A stretch of 52,594 bases of DNA from Lachnospiraceae bacterium (GCA_022510705.1 JAFLSX010000010.1:1-52594); one strand, 5' to 3'; numbered from the stretch's first letter, positions 6,684 to 16,835 are shown. A program made the numbers and translations. Notes: generated from the letters alone by a model not told the origin.

Positions 6684-8828
6684 TTAAATCAGCACATTCG
6701 CATCCAGGATCAAGGCAACTTCACCGTCACCCAGAATGGTTGCACCGCTGATCAGTTTGCACTTGTTGTCAATATACTTGCCCATGGACTTGATAACGAT
6801 TTCCTGCTGGCCCAGAAGTTCATCCACAATAAAGCCGGCCATACGGTCACCCTTCTTAGCAATAATGACAACCATATTGTCCCCCGGCTCATGGGAGCTG
6901 ACCACATCCAGTTCCTTATCCAATCTGACAATCGGAATGACATTACCACGCAGATGAATCACTTCTTTATTCTGTACCAGCTTAATCTCATCGGGAGAAA
7001 TATCCTCGATGGTCTGAATAGAGCCTAAAGAAACGGCATACTTTTCATCACCAACTACAACCATAAGTGCCTGAATGATTGCCAGGGTCAACGGCAGACG
7101 AATCGTCCATGTACTGCCCTCTCCCAGTGTGCTGTGCACTTCCACTTCACCGCTCAAGGCCTCAATTTTACTCTTCACAACGTCCAGACCTACGCCTCGA
7201 CCGGAAACATCCGTTACCTGCTTTGCAGTGGAGAAACTGGGCAGGAACAACAGATCAATAATTTCTTTTTCAGACATATTGGCAGCCTGCTCCGGTGTAA
7301 TAGTGCCGCGATCGATAGCCTTATTCTTTACGGCCTCGGTATCGATACCGTTACCGTCGTCTCTTACCTCGATCACAACATTGTTGCCATCCTGATAAGC
7401 ATCCAACCAGATGGAACCCACCTCCGGTTTGCCTCTCTGGGCACGTACCTCTGCAGATTCCAGACCGTGATCCGCAGAATTACGCAACAGATGCATCAGA
7501 GGATCACCGATTTCATCCACCACGGTACGGTCTAACTCCGTCTCCTCACCGGACATATATAATTCCATCTTCTTATTCAGTTTTTTGGTAAGATCCCTGA
7601 TCATACGAGGGAACTTATTGACTACACTTTCAATGGGTACCATTCGTACCTTCATAACGGATTCATGCAGATTGGTAGTCACGCTCTCCAGATATTCGAT
7701 ATGCTCATTCACATCGTTGTGAGTAGTAGAACCGTTCTGGGAATCGTTGCCTGCGGATGCCGCTACCAGAGAGTTCTTTGCAATGATCAACTCGCTGACC
7801 AGATTCATCAGGACATCCAACTTCTCAATATCCACACGAACCGTTCTGTTCACTACCGGTTTTGCCACGTTATTCTTAGCCGCAGGCTTGCTCTCGGCCG
7901 GTGCCGCGGTTTTAGCGGGCTGAGCAGGCTGAACGGGCTGAGCAGGTTTCTCGACAACAGCCGTCTCCACCACTGCTTCCTTCTCTTCTACTTCCGGCTT
8001 GGATTCCTCTTTTTCTTCTTCCTGTAGCATACTCAGATCCACAATGTCACCCGTTGCGGATTCGATCTCCGATACACTTATGATAGCTTCCTGCAGTTTT
8101 TCCATGGAAGCTTCCGTAATCACTAACAGGGAGAAATCCAGATCAAAATGTTCGTCCTCGATATCCTGCGCGGAGGGATTGGAAGCAATGATTTCGCCCA
8201 TCTCCTCAACCGCTTTAAATACCAGAAAAGCTCTTGCGGCTTTTAACAGACAGCTCTCATGTATGCTCACGGTCAGACCGTACACCTTCTTGCCCTGTTT
8301 CTGGGCTTCGGAGATGACCATCTTATCCGTACTATCCAATTTGATATCCTGCCATTTGCCGGCTTTGCCCTCTGCCGGCGCCTCTGCTGCCTCTACTGCT
8401 TTCGTTTCTCCCATCGCACTGTCCGCGGCTGCTCCACCCGCATCCTTGCCATTTAAAATCTCGGTCAACTGCTTGATGAGCGGTTCATTATCATTGGTAC
8501 CTTCATCACTGGTTTCCCGAATACTGCCGGTGTATTCATCCAAAGCATCCAAACACTGGAACAGAATATCTATCATGTTAGCTTTCACCTTGATAGTTCC
8601 GTTGCGGACTTCGGAAAATACATTTTCCATATTATGAGTAAGAGACTGCATCCTCTTATATCCCATGGTTCCCGCCATTCCCTTTAAGGAATGGGCAGAA
8701 CGGAAAATTTCATTGATGGTATCCATATTTTCCGGATCCTGCTCCAGATCCAGTATCTGCGTGTTCAGATTCTGCAGATGCTCAGTTGTTTCATCGAGAA
8801 AAATTTCCAGGTATTGGCTTACGTCCAT
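6684..8828 (-). CDS. cheA: Chemotaxis histidine kinase CheA
   Basis: A 714-residue kinase with the full P1-P5 layout. P1 (1-105) carries the phosphorylated His46 in SAHSLKGMAGT. P2 (about 158-270) is the CheY/CheB-docking domain. A Pro/Ala/Gln-rich linker (295-320) follows, then the P3 dimerisation domain (about 325-400), the P4 ATPase domain (N box around His446-Asn450, G1 DDGNGID at 490-496, G2 GRGVGLD at 543-549), and the P5 CheW-like domain (580-714). It phosphorylates CheY and CheB. It starts one base after cheB ends. Confidence 0.97.
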   Translation of the reverse strand: MDVSQYLEIFLDETTEHLQNLNTQILDLEQDPENMDTINEIFRSAHSLKGMAGTMGYKRMQSLTHNMENVFSEVRNGTIKVKANMIDILFQCLDALDEYTGSIRETSDEGTNDNEPLIKQLTEILNGKDAGGAAADSAMGETKAVEAAEAPAEGKAGKWQDIKLDSTDKMVISEAQKQGKKVYGLTVSIHESCLLKAARAFLVFKAVEEMGEIIASNPSAQDIEDEHFDLDFSLLVITEASMEKLQEAIISVSEIESATGDIVDLSMLQEEEKEESKPEVEEKEAVVETAVVEKPAQPVQPAQPAKTAAPAESKPAAKNNVAKPVVNRTVRVDIEKLDVLMNLVSELIIAKNSLVAASAGNDSQNGSTTHNDVNEHIEYLESVTTNLHESVMKVRMVPIESVVNKFPRMIRDLTKKLNKKMELYMSGEETELDRTVVDEIGDPLMHLLRNSADHGLESAEVRAQRGKPEVGSIWLDAYQDGNNVVIEVRDDGNGIDTEAVKNKAIDRGTITPEQAANMSEKEIIDLLFLPSFSTAKQVTDVSGRGVGLDVVKSKIEALSGEVEVHSTLGEGSTWTIRLPLTLAIIQALMVVVGDEKYAVSLGSIQTIEDISPDEIKLVQNKEVIHLRGNVIPIVRLDKELDVVSSHEPGDNMVVIIAKKGDRMAGFIVDELLGQQEIVIKSMGKYIDNKCKLISGATILGDGEVALILDANVLI

Positions 8829-8829
8829 T

Positions 8830-9906
8830 TTACTTTACCCCCACGTTTAATATAATCTCCTGTGCAATATGTTTCAATGGTACTATTTGATCGGAAAGCC
8901 CGGCATTCACTACACTGCGCGGCATTCCATAAACAGCACAGGTACTTTGTTCCTGTGCGATCACATGTATCTTTTTACTTTCTTTGAGCTTAGAGATTCC
9001 TTTGGTTCCGTCGGCTCCCATACCGGTCATGACTACGCATAGCACTTCTTCATAACCGCTGTTTTCCAAGGACTCAAACATATAGTTAGCGCAAGGCTTT
9101 ACACCCTCGCGGGGCGGCTCATCCGTGTAGTGAATAACCGACTTGCCTCCCATTCCTTCCACCACGTTCATATGCTTACCACCCATGGAAAGATAAACGC
9201 ATCCGATCTCTAACACATCTCCTTCCGCAGCCTCCTTAACTTTTAAAGAACTGATACCATTCAAACGCTCAGCTAATGAGGCGGTAAAACCTGTGGGCAT
9301 ATGCTGTACAATCAGTACCGGTGCCTGCAAACCTGCCGGCAACATCGGTATCACGGACTGTAACGCTTTAGGTCCTCCCGTGGAACTGGCAATAGCCACT
9401 ACCTTGCTGCCTTCAGCAGAAAGCGTGTGGCGCTTCGCCAGCGTTACCATCTTGCCGGTTACCTCACGATTCTCCTGTTGCTTAGCCGCATCTTCAAATA
9501 CCGGCAGCTTGGAATCCGCCACAATACCCAAAAGTTCCAACAGATGCTTGCTGAATTGATCATTACGGCAATCCACTGCATTATCGGGCTTTTGTATAAA
9601 GTCCAATGCTCCCAGTTCCAGAGCCTCCATGGTAATCTTGGCGCCCTCTTTGGTGTCCGTGCTTGCCATCAGCACTCTTGCGGAAATCTTAGACTTCTGC
9701 ATTTCCTGCAGCAACTCTAACCCATTCATTTTGGGCATATTAACATCCAGAACCACTGCATCGAAGGTCTTCTGACGGAGAATCTCCAAGGCTTCCAGAC
9801 CGTTTGTTGCCCTATTGTCCACATGGAATCTCTTATCGCTGTCTATTATATCACAGAGCACTCTTCTCATAAGTGCAGAGTCATCAACAACCAATATTTT
9901 TTTCAT
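8830..9906 (-). CDS. cheB: Chemoreceptor methylesterase CheB
   Basis: A 358-residue response regulator with an N-terminal receiver domain (phospho-acceptor Asp54 in VVLDVNMPKMNG) and a C-terminal methylesterase domain with the Ser175 (ASSTGGP), His202 (VQHMP) and Asp299 (MTGMGADG) triad. It removes methyl groups from receptors. The matching methyltransferase CheR is not in this cluster. An array of 17-base repeats separates it from the PilZ gene. Confidence 0.96.
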   Translation of the reverse strand: MKKILVVDDSALMRRVLCDIIDSDKRFHVDNRATNGLEALEILRQKTFDAVVLDVNMPKMNGLELLQEMQKSKISARVLMASTDTKEGAKITMEALELGALDFIQKPDNAVDCRNDQFSKHLLELLGIVADSKLPVFEDAAKQQENREVTGKMVTLAKRHTLSAEGSKVVAIASSTGGPKALQSVIPMLPAGLQAPVLIVQHMPTGFTASLAERLNGISSLKVKEAAEGDVLEIGCVYLSMGGKHMNVVEGMGGKSVIHYTDEPPREGVKPCANYMFESLENSGYEEVLCVVMTGMGADGTKGISKLKESKKIHVIAQEQSTCAVYGMPRSVVNAGLSDQIVPLKHIAQEIILNVGVK

Positions 9907-9923
9907 AATTTATGTCATGCCTT

Positions 9924-9991
9924 CCTTTTTACTATGCTGTCCTTTTTGCTATGTTTGCTTTTTAACATTGTTTGCTTTTTAACATTGTTAT
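9924..9991 (-). repeat. Four 17-base degenerate tandem repeats between the PilZ gene and cheB
   Basis: Units begin at 9924, 9941, 9958 and 9975. Each opens with CTTTTT or CCTTTTT, and units three and four are nearly identical (CTTTTTAACATTGTT). The array fills the gap between two genes and overlaps the stop codon of the PilZ gene. On the mRNA it supplies repeated purine runs (AAAAAGG). Confidence 0.75.
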
Positions 9992-10713
9992 CCTTTTTCG
10001 CGGTGTCGGTTTTTACGTTCTTCTTCAAAAATGTATTTAATGATCTGCTCCCTGTCATCCACATCCAGATTGACATACTCTACCCGGTGTTCAAAATTAT
10101 CGGATTTGTTCTCTAACTCCTTGGCACTGAGTATCTTGCCTACAACCTCACATTCCTTGGTCTTACCGCTGCTCACCAGTTGATAATTGCAGTAAATGAG
10201 GCTTCCCGGCTCATAACGCTGATTGCTGATAAAGCGCAGGCCGCCGCCGCTGATATCCACGATGATACTGTGCTTTAAGGGCAGACCGGGGGTGAGGAAA
10301 TAGGAAGAATTCTGTTCCACCGCCTTGATTTCTTCTTCCATTAGCGCTCTGGACTGCATTTCCAGCGCACAGCTGAAACGGTAATAATTTCTCCGTTGGA
10401 ATTTTCTGAGATTGCTCGTCAGTTCCACTACCAATATATAGACATTATTGCTCTTATAACGGTCTATGATCCGCACAAAACACTGATAAGGCTGCTGACC
10501 GTAAATCACCATATCGTATTCCCCGTCTACGGGCAGCAGAATCAATTTGGTCTGCTCCATGGGCATGGTGATTTCCAAACGGTCATCGGAAATAATATCG
10601 TAGACTCTGCTCGTATATACCTTCTTGGTAGCCTCACTGTTTTTTCCCTCATTCAATTTACCGATGGATTGTAATTCTACCCTGAAACCGGGCTCAATAA
10701 TTTTTGTTAACAT
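9988..10713 (-). CDS. PilZ-domain cyclic-di-GMP receptor, YcgR type
   Basis: A 241-residue two-domain protein. The N-terminal YcgR-like beta domain (1-100) is followed by a PilZ domain with both ligand motifs, Arg108-x3-Arg112 (RRNYYRF) and DISGGG at 153-158, so c-di-GMP binding is expected. YcgR-type proteins act as flagellar brakes by binding the stator or rotor when c-di-GMP is high. Its place between flhG and cheB, inside the flagellar operon, supports that role. B. subtilis keeps its homologue (YpfA/DgrA) elsewhere. Confidence 0.92.
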   Translation of the reverse strand: MLTKIIEPGFRVELQSIGKLNEGKNSEATKKVYTSRVYDIISDDRLEITMPMEQTKLILLPVDGEYDMVIYGQQPYQCFVRIIDRYKSNNVYILVVELTSNLRKFQRRNYYRFSCALEMQSRALMEEEIKAVEQNSSYFLTPGLPLKHSIIVDISGGGLRFISNQRYEPGSLIYCNYQLVSSGKTKECEVVGKILSAKELENKSDNFEHRVEYVNLDVDDREQIIKYIFEEERKNRHREKG

Positions 10714-10722
10714 ATCTACCTC

Positions 10723-11592
10723 CTACATCGTCTTTTTCCCTACTATATGGGAGAAAAAGGCAGCCATTCCTCTCTTTTTTACACTTTCCAAATTCATTAG
10801 CTGTGCCGCAATAGACTCATAGGCCAAACTGGATTTTGCCGACGGGTTCTGCATGGAAATAGGCACCTGCTGAATCACTGCTTTGGAAAGCTGAGCATCC
10901 TCAGGCACTGCTCCCAAATAGGTAAAGGGCAGTTTCAGGTAGCGCGCAACCACCATATTCAGCTTGTTGTAGAGATTTTGCCCTTCCTCTTCCCGTACCA
11001 CCCGATTGGCTATCATTTTCACCTGCGTGCTCTCCGAAGAGAAACGCGGATGCCTGAGAAGTGCCTTTAACAGGGAATAGGAATCCGTCATGGAGGTGGG
11101 CTCCGGCGTAGTGACCAGAAGGATCTCTCCGCTGGCTACTAAAAACTCCAGCACAGCGTCGGAAATCCCCGCTCCCGTATCCACAATTACAATATCCGCA
11201 ATGGTGTCAAGCTCCGACAGATTCTGAATGATATAATTCAGATAATCCCTGCTTAGGTTCACCATACCCACAATACCAGAGCCTCCGGAAATAAAACCAA
11301 TATCCATGGGCCCCCAGGTAATGATGTCCCTCATGCTCTTTCCCTGATAGATCAAATCGCAGAGATTGTGCTTCGGCACCGCGCCAAACATGATCTCTAT
11401 ATTGGCCAGCCCAAAATCCGCATCCAGTATAATGACTTTCTTCCCTAACTTCCGAAACTGGATAGCCAGGTTGATCGCCGTATTAGATTTGCCGACCCCG
11501 CCTTTACCGCTGGTAACGGTAAACACTCTGGCCAGCTGCCTGTTTACATTTTCAGCTTTTATAATATTGCGCAGGTGTTCTGCCTGGTCCAT
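10723..11592 (-). CDS. flhG: MinD-like ATPase FlhG (YlxH)
   Basis: A 289-residue ParA/MinD-family ATPase with the deviant Walker A box GKGGVGKS at residues 29-36 and a conserved ILDADFGLANIEIMFG segment. FlhG sets flagellar number and position, working on the GTPase FlhF, whose gene is directly upstream. The C-terminal end is amphipathic, as in membrane-associated members. Confidence 0.94.
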   Translation of the reverse strand: MDQAEHLRNIIKAENVNRQLARVFTVTSGKGGVGKSNTAINLAIQFRKLGKKVIILDADFGLANIEIMFGAVPKHNLCDLIYQGKSMRDIITWGPMDIGFISGGSGIVGMVNLSRDYLNYIIQNLSELDTIADIVIVDTGAGISDAVLEFLVASGEILLVTTPEPTSMTDSYSLLKALLRHPRFSSESTQVKMIANRVVREEEGQNLYNKLNMVVARYLKLPFTYLGAVPEDAQLSKAVIQQVPISMQNPSAKSSLAYESIAAQLMNLESVKKRGMAAFFSHIVGKKTM

Positions 11593-11626
11593 ATATTTCC
11601 TCCTGTGTATTTTCGCAGGTTTACAG

Positions 11627-12871
11627 CTATTGCTTTTTACCGCCTAAAAGCTGCTTGACTGTTTTCTGGGGATTGAATTTCTCCATATCCTCCGGTACAT
11701 TCTGCCCGAAAGTTACATAGGCTAGGCTTGCCCCCGTATACAGCGCCAGATTTAACAGATTTCCGTATGCCGAAGTCTCGTCCAGCTTGGTAAATATCAG
11801 CTTATAATCAGCAATTTCCCTATAGCTGTCCGCAATGCTCAACAAATCTCTGTACTTTGTCGTGGCGCTTAAAACCAGATAAACTTCCTTTTCCACCTGT
11901 CCGTCCAGACAGCGTACAAAAGCGCTCATGGCTTCCTTCTGTGCCTGATTCTGGTGGGAATGTCCCGCCGTATCCACAAACAGATAGTCAAACTCCTTGA
12001 ACTCAACCAGTGCGTTTTCCAGCTCTTCAATAGTATAGATCACCCTGAAAGGGGCATCCAGTATGCCGGCATAGGTCTTTAACTGCTCTGCCGCCGCAAT
12101 TCGATAGGTATCCGCTGTAAGTAACGCCACTTTCTTCTTTTCATCCACAGAAAAACGGGAAGCCAGTTTTGCTATGGTGGTGGTCTTTCCGACGCCGGTA
12201 GGACCTACAAAGTAAATCACCTTAGGACCTTTTCCCGCAGGCATAATTTCTGTTCCCGGTCCGAATTTCAGTATCATCTTCTGATAGGTATTAGCCAGTG
12301 CATAGTCGAAAGGCATATTCGGTTTATGTACCTTTTCAATCTCATCCATGATCTGATTGATGTATTTCTCGTCTACTTCGTTTTCCAGCATCATGTTATA
12401 CATCAGCTTCATGAACTTGACAAGCTCTTCACTCTTCGGTTCCTCAATCTGTTTTACCGGTTTCTCAGGTACGCTCTCTTCCTCTTTCTCGGATTCCTGA
12501 TTCTGGCTTTTCTGAAACTGCTGCTCCAAAAGAGACTGCAGACTGTCCAGCTTTTCTCCAATAACGTTCATCTCCGTACTGCTCTTATCCGAAGCTTCCT
12601 CCGCCTGCTTACGCCATGCATTGGTAATGGGCGTATTTTTGGTAAACCCTCCCTGTGCAGGTATCGGCGCCTCCCGCTTTACCGGCACAAAACGCTCCGT
12701 TTCTTCCTCTAAGGCCACTGTCACTTCCACTAACGGTCTTGAAAAGAACGCAAAAAAACCTTTTTTCTTAACGTTCTTTACATTCATCACAATGATGCCG
12801 TCTCCCAGTTCCTTTCTGGCAAGCTCTGTTGCTTCTTCTTCTGTTTTTCCCTGATATTTTTTAATTATCAT
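11627..12871 (-). CDS. flhF: SRP-type GTPase FlhF
   Basis: A 414-residue protein with the three-part FlhF layout: a basic N-terminal domain (1-60), a linker rich in Glu and Gln (60-150), and an NG GTPase domain with the P loop GPTGVGKT at 223-230 and a DTAGHS motif. It marks the site of flagellar assembly. Its ATGA start overlaps the stop of flhA, indicating translational coupling. Confidence 0.95.
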   Translation of the reverse strand: MIIKKYQGKTEEEATELARKELGDGIIVMNVKNVKKKGFFAFFSRPLVEVTVALEEETERFVPVKREAPIPAQGGFTKNTPITNAWRKQAEEASDKSSTEMNVIGEKLDSLQSLLEQQFQKSQNQESEKEEESVPEKPVKQIEEPKSEELVKFMKLMYNMMLENEVDEKYINQIMDEIEKVHKPNMPFDYALANTYQKMILKFGPGTEIMPAGKGPKVIYFVGPTGVGKTTTIAKLASRFSVDEKKKVALLTADTYRIAAAEQLKTYAGILDAPFRVIYTIEELENALVEFKEFDYLFVDTAGHSHQNQAQKEAMSAFVRCLDGQVEKEVYLVLSATTKYRDLLSIADSYREIADYKLIFTKLDETSAYGNLLNLALYTGASLAYVTFGQNVPEDMEKFNPQKTVKQLLGGKKQ

Positions 12872-14916
12872 GATACTGTCACCATCCCCACGGACTGCAG
12901 TTCTACATTGGATTCAATCTCATTGTAGGAAACCACAATCAAGTCTTTATAATAGTCCTCTGTCAGGCGTTTAAAATACATTCTGACAATAGGAGAAGTA
13001 ATCACTATGGGACTCTTACCCAGATTTTCCAGTTTCTGTACTTCGGTGCCTACCGCTGTCATAATGTTTTTAGTATATTCGGGATCCAGGTTCAAATATG
13101 CACCCTGCTCCGTCTGTTTTACGCTGCCCATGATCTCCTGCTCTACTTTCGGATCCAAGGTGATCACATTGGTAGTTTCATGGGGCGGGAAATACTTATT
13201 GGAAATAGCCCGCTTTAAGCTCTGCCGCACATACTCGGTGAGAATATCCGTATCTCTGGTAGTGGGCGCATAGTCCGCCAGAGTTTCAAATATGGTAAGC
13301 AGGTCCCGGACGGAAATACCCTCTTTTAACAGATTCTGAAGCACCTTCTGTACCTCACCCAGCCCAAGCTGCTTGGGTATCAACTCGTCTATCAGGGAAG
13401 GATTGGTCTCTTTTAAGTTGTTCACCAAATTCTGTACATCCTGTCTGGTCAAAAGTTCCGATATGTAATCCCTGATAATTGCCGTTAAGTGCGTGGCAAT
13501 GATGGAAGGCGGGTCAACTACCGTATATCCCAGACTCTCCGCGCGCTCCCTCTGGCCTTCCGTAATCCAGATAGCCGGCAGATGAAAAGAGGGCTCAAAG
13601 GTGGGAATACCGGTGATCTCCTCTTCCACATAACCGGGATTCATGGCCATATAATGGTCAAACAGAATCTCTCCTTCGCTGACCTGAATACCCTTGATTT
13701 TGATGATGTACTGGTTGGGATTTAACTGTATGTTATCACGCAGACGAATGATGGGCACCACGGTACCGAGCTCCAATGCGATCTGCCGTCTGATCATAAC
13801 CACACGGTCTAACAAGTCACCGCCCTGGTTTACATCAGCCAAGGGGATGATACCGTAACCGAATTCCAATTCTATGGGGTCTACCTGCAAAAGGCTGTTC
13901 ACATTTTCCGGCTGCCTGATCTCTTCGGCCGCCGCTTCTTCCGTATCCACCTGGGTTTCAATCTCAGCAATCTCCAGATTACCTGCAACCATTCTGCCCC
14001 CCACAATGAAGAGCAGTCCCATCCCCAGAAACAAAATAGTATTTAACGCTGTTGCCACGCCTAAAAAGGCCAGCGTACCCCCCACCAGATACATGGCCTT
14101 GGGAATACCGAAAAGCTGTTTTAAAATAGCGTCTCCAAATTCTGCCTGCTTACTGCCCTTGGTTACCAGAATACCGGTGGAAAGGGAAATTAACAGGGAA
14201 GGAATCTGGCTCACCAGACCGTCACCGATGGTCAAGATACCGTAGGAGCCTAAGGCCATTGTAATATCCAGCCCATCCCGGGTCATACCCATGGCAATAC
14301 CGCCGATAATGTTGATGGCAGTTAGCAATAGACCTGCCGTCGCATCTCCCTTTACGTACTTTACCGCACCATCCATGGAGCCGAAGAAGCTGGACTCTTC
14401 CTGAATCTTGTCACGCCTTTTCTTGGCCTCGACATCATCGATAGCGCCGGTATTTAAATCCGCATCGATAGCCATCTGCTTACCGGGCATAGCGTCCAGG
14501 GTAAAACGTGCCGTTACCTCAGCCACACGCTCGGAACCCTTATTGATAACCAAAAACTGGATCAAGATCATAATAATGAAAATGATAGCACCTACGATCA
14601 AGTCACCGCCGCCTACGAACTGACCGAAAGTCATAACCACGTTACCGGCCGTTCCGGTCGTCAGTATCAATCTGGTGGAAGAAACATTGATAGCAATTCT
14701 AAAAATGGTAGTAAACAAAAGAATGGTCGGGAAATAGGACATATCCAGTACTTCTTTTGCAAACATACAGACAAAAAGGATCGTAAAGGCTATGGCCATA
14801 TTAAAGGCCATAAGCACATCAAGCAGTCCGGCGGGAAGCGAGACGATAAACATTACAAACGCAATCAGCACATAGAGACCTACCATTACGTCCGTACTTT
14901 TCATTCTTTCGAGCAT
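12868..14916 (-). CDS. flhA: Flagellar export gate protein FlhA
   Basis: A 682-residue integral membrane protein of the flagellar type III export gate. The N-terminal half holds about eight membrane segments and the FHIPEP-family loop (AKKRRDKIQEESSFFGSMDG). The C-terminal half is the cytosolic ring domain that docks chaperone-substrate complexes. Length is normal for the family. It lies between flhB and flhF as in B. subtilis. Confidence 0.96.
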   Translation of the reverse strand: MLERMKSTDVMVGLYVLIAFVMFIVSLPAGLLDVLMAFNMAIAFTILFVCMFAKEVLDMSYFPTILLFTTIFRIAINVSSTRLILTTGTAGNVVMTFGQFVGGGDLIVGAIIFIIMILIQFLVINKGSERVAEVTARFTLDAMPGKQMAIDADLNTGAIDDVEAKKRRDKIQEESSFFGSMDGAVKYVKGDATAGLLLTAINIIGGIAMGMTRDGLDITMALGSYGILTIGDGLVSQIPSLLISLSTGILVTKGSKQAEFGDAILKQLFGIPKAMYLVGGTLAFLGVATALNTILFLGMGLLFIVGGRMVAGNLEIAEIETQVDTEEAAAEEIRQPENVNSLLQVDPIELEFGYGIIPLADVNQGGDLLDRVVMIRRQIALELGTVVPIIRLRDNIQLNPNQYIIKIKGIQVSEGEILFDHYMAMNPGYVEEEITGIPTFEPSFHLPAIWITEGQRERAESLGYTVVDPPSIIATHLTAIIRDYISELLTRQDVQNLVNNLKETNPSLIDELIPKQLGLGEVQKVLQNLLKEGISVRDLLTIFETLADYAPTTRDTDILTEYVRQSLKRAISNKYFPPHETTNVITLDPKVEQEIMGSVKQTEQGAYLNLDPEYTKNIMTAVGTEVQKLENLGKSPIVITSPIVRMYFKRLTEDYYKDLIVVSYNEIESNVELQSVGMVTVS

Positions 14917-14933
14917 GCTTCCTCACCTCCCGT

Positions 14934-16043
14934 CTATACTTTTCCTTTTATATGATAAACAAAGGCCAGCACTTCCGCTACCGCCTGATATAACTCCGGC
15001 GGTACAGCCTGCCCCACATCCACATTGGCGTAGAGCATTCTGGCCAAGGGTTTATTTTCTACAATCTCAATATCGTGTTCTTTTGCGACCTCTTTGATCT
15101 TGCGGGCCATATAATCCTCGCCCTTTGCCAAGACCATGGGCGCGTCCGCCACGTCCGGATCATACTTGATGGCAACCGCATAGTGGGTCGGGTTGGTAAT
15201 GACCACATCTGCCTGGGGCAGATTCTGCATCATACGGCGTCTGGACGCCTCCATCATCTTCTGGCGGATTTTACCTTTTATTTGAGGGTCACCTTCCGCC
15301 TGCTTATATTCGTCCTTGATTTCCTGCTTGGTCATTCGCATGTCTCTGGCAAACTTCACCCTTTGATAGATATAGTCTGCCGCGGCGATCACAATATAGA
15401 CCAAGGCAATGCGGATACCCAGATCGATAACCAGCTGGCCCACCAGCTGAATGGCCTGAAACAGAGGTATCTCATAGAGCCAGAATATATAGCCCAGCCT
15501 ATCCCTCAGATAACTGTAACTGATATATAAGATCAGCACGATCTTTAAAATGGCCTTTATTAACTCCACCAGGGAGTTGACGGATATAATTCGTTTAAAT
15601 CCGCTAATAGGACTTAGTTTGCTCAGCTTAGGCTTCAGGGGTTTTCCCGTCACCTGCCATTTGACCTGCACGATGTCCCCGACAACAGCTACCATAAAAG
15701 TAATAGCCAGGATGGGGGCCAAAACGATAAGGACCCGCAGCAGCATCTGTCTGAAAAGCAGCCGCATATCGTTCTGGGGCAGATAGCCGTTCCAATTTAC
15801 CACCGCTTCCGGTATCCGGTCATAAAAAGTGGAGAAACCATCCAACAGCTGGCTGCCCAGATTGCCTATCCAAAGTTTCAGAACAAAAAACATGGCCAAC
15901 AGCGTCAAGGCATTGCCCACTTCTTTACTTTTGGCAACCTGTCCTTCTTTTCGGGCATCCTTAAGCTTTTTCTCGGTAGCCGGCTCGGTTTTCTCTCCGC
16001 CCGGTCCTTCCTTTGCAAAGAACTGCAGATCGTACAGCAGCAT
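14934..16043 (-). CDS. flhB: Flagellar export switch protein FlhB
   Basis: A 369-residue protein with four membrane segments in residues 40-225 and a cytosolic domain containing the self-cleavage site Asn284-Pro-Thr-His287 (VVITNPTHYAV). Cleavage between Asn and Pro switches export from rod/hook to filament substrates, together with FliK. Its ATG overlaps the fliR stop by one base. Confidence 0.96.
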   Translation of the reverse strand: MLLYDLQFFAKEGPGGEKTEPATEKKLKDARKEGQVAKSKEVGNALTLLAMFFVLKLWIGNLGSQLLDGFSTFYDRIPEAVVNWNGYLPQNDMRLLFRQMLLRVLIVLAPILAITFMVAVVGDIVQVKWQVTGKPLKPKLSKLSPISGFKRIISVNSLVELIKAILKIVLILYISYSYLRDRLGYIFWLYEIPLFQAIQLVGQLVIDLGIRIALVYIVIAAADYIYQRVKFARDMRMTKQEIKDEYKQAEGDPQIKGKIRQKMMEASRRRMMQNLPQADVVITNPTHYAVAIKYDPDVADAPMVLAKGEDYMARKIKEVAKEHDIEIVENKPLARMLYANVDVGQAVPPELYQAVAEVLAFVYHIKGKV

Positions 16044-16825
16044 TACATCATACCCTCCACAAACGCAGCAGTCAGTTCCTGTATTTCCTTGAAGATAAAG
16101 CCGGATGCGTCAGCCAGCATACCGGTAGTTAAAAACAGTACACACAGTCCTACGATAACCTTCAACTGCATACCCACCGCAAACATATTCATCTGTGGGG
16201 ATACCTTGGCCAGCACACCCAGTATTACGTTTAACAACAGTATAACACAAAATACCGGCAGACAGATACGGAAACCAATGGAAATATAATCTCCCATGAA
16301 GCGAACCATGGTGGAGACCAGCTTCTCCCCCTGCAGTATCGCGCTGTTTACGGGTACCAGCACAAAGGAGTCCGCAAGTGCCCCCAACAAAAAACGGTAC
16401 ATGCCGCTCACGATCAGCATCAGCATAAAAACATTATTGTAAATAACACCGGTTATACTTGTCTGCTGCCTGCTGGCAGGATCCATCAGGGATACCATGG
16501 ACAGACCCGTTTCCATGTCCACAATGGCACCGGCAAAATTCACAATGGCTGTACAAACAGTGGCTGAAAAACCGATGATCAGTCCTACAGCCGCTTCCTT
16601 TAGCACAATAACCGCATACTCCAACTCCGAAAAGTACACCACACCGTCCGCAGGGGTCAGAGAGGTATACAGTAAAACGGAAGTAAAAACAGCAAACACC
16701 GTCCTTACCCGCCTTGGTGTATTACTCATACTGAAAAAGGGTGCGACAAACACAAAGCAGGACACCCTTACCAAAATTAAGAGGAAATATTCCAAATCCA
16801 AAAACGAAAAAGATAAATTTACCAT
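16043..16825 (-). CDS. fliR: Flagellar export gate protein FliR
   Basis: A 260-residue, highly hydrophobic protein with about six membrane segments; it matches FliR in length, composition and gene order. It forms the core of the export gate with FliP and FliQ and touches FlhB, whose gene overlaps by one base. Confidence 0.93.
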   Translation of the reverse strand: MVNLSFSFLDLEYFLLILVRVSCFVFVAPFFSMSNTPRRVRTVFAVFTSVLLYTSLTPADGVVYFSELEYAVIVLKEAAVGLIIGFSATVCTAIVNFAGAIVDMETGLSMVSLMDPASRQQTSITGVIYNNVFMLMLIVSGMYRFLLGALADSFVLVPVNSAILQGEKLVSTMVRFMGDYISIGFRICLPVFCVILLLNVILGVLAKVSPQMNMFAVGMQLKVIVGLCVLFLTTGMLADASGFIFKEIQELTAAFVEGMM

Positions 16826-16835
16826 ATTCCTTTAC

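Noticed and set aside
9915-9968. Minus-strand 17-codon Lys-rich frame in the PilZ-cheB gap
   Set aside because: It is made by the tandem repeats, has no proper ribosome binding site, and cannot be told from chance.
12660-12685. GCCGATAC with a TAAA upstream inside flhF as another sigma-D site
   Set aside because: The spacing is about nine bases, not 15, and it is inside coding sequence.
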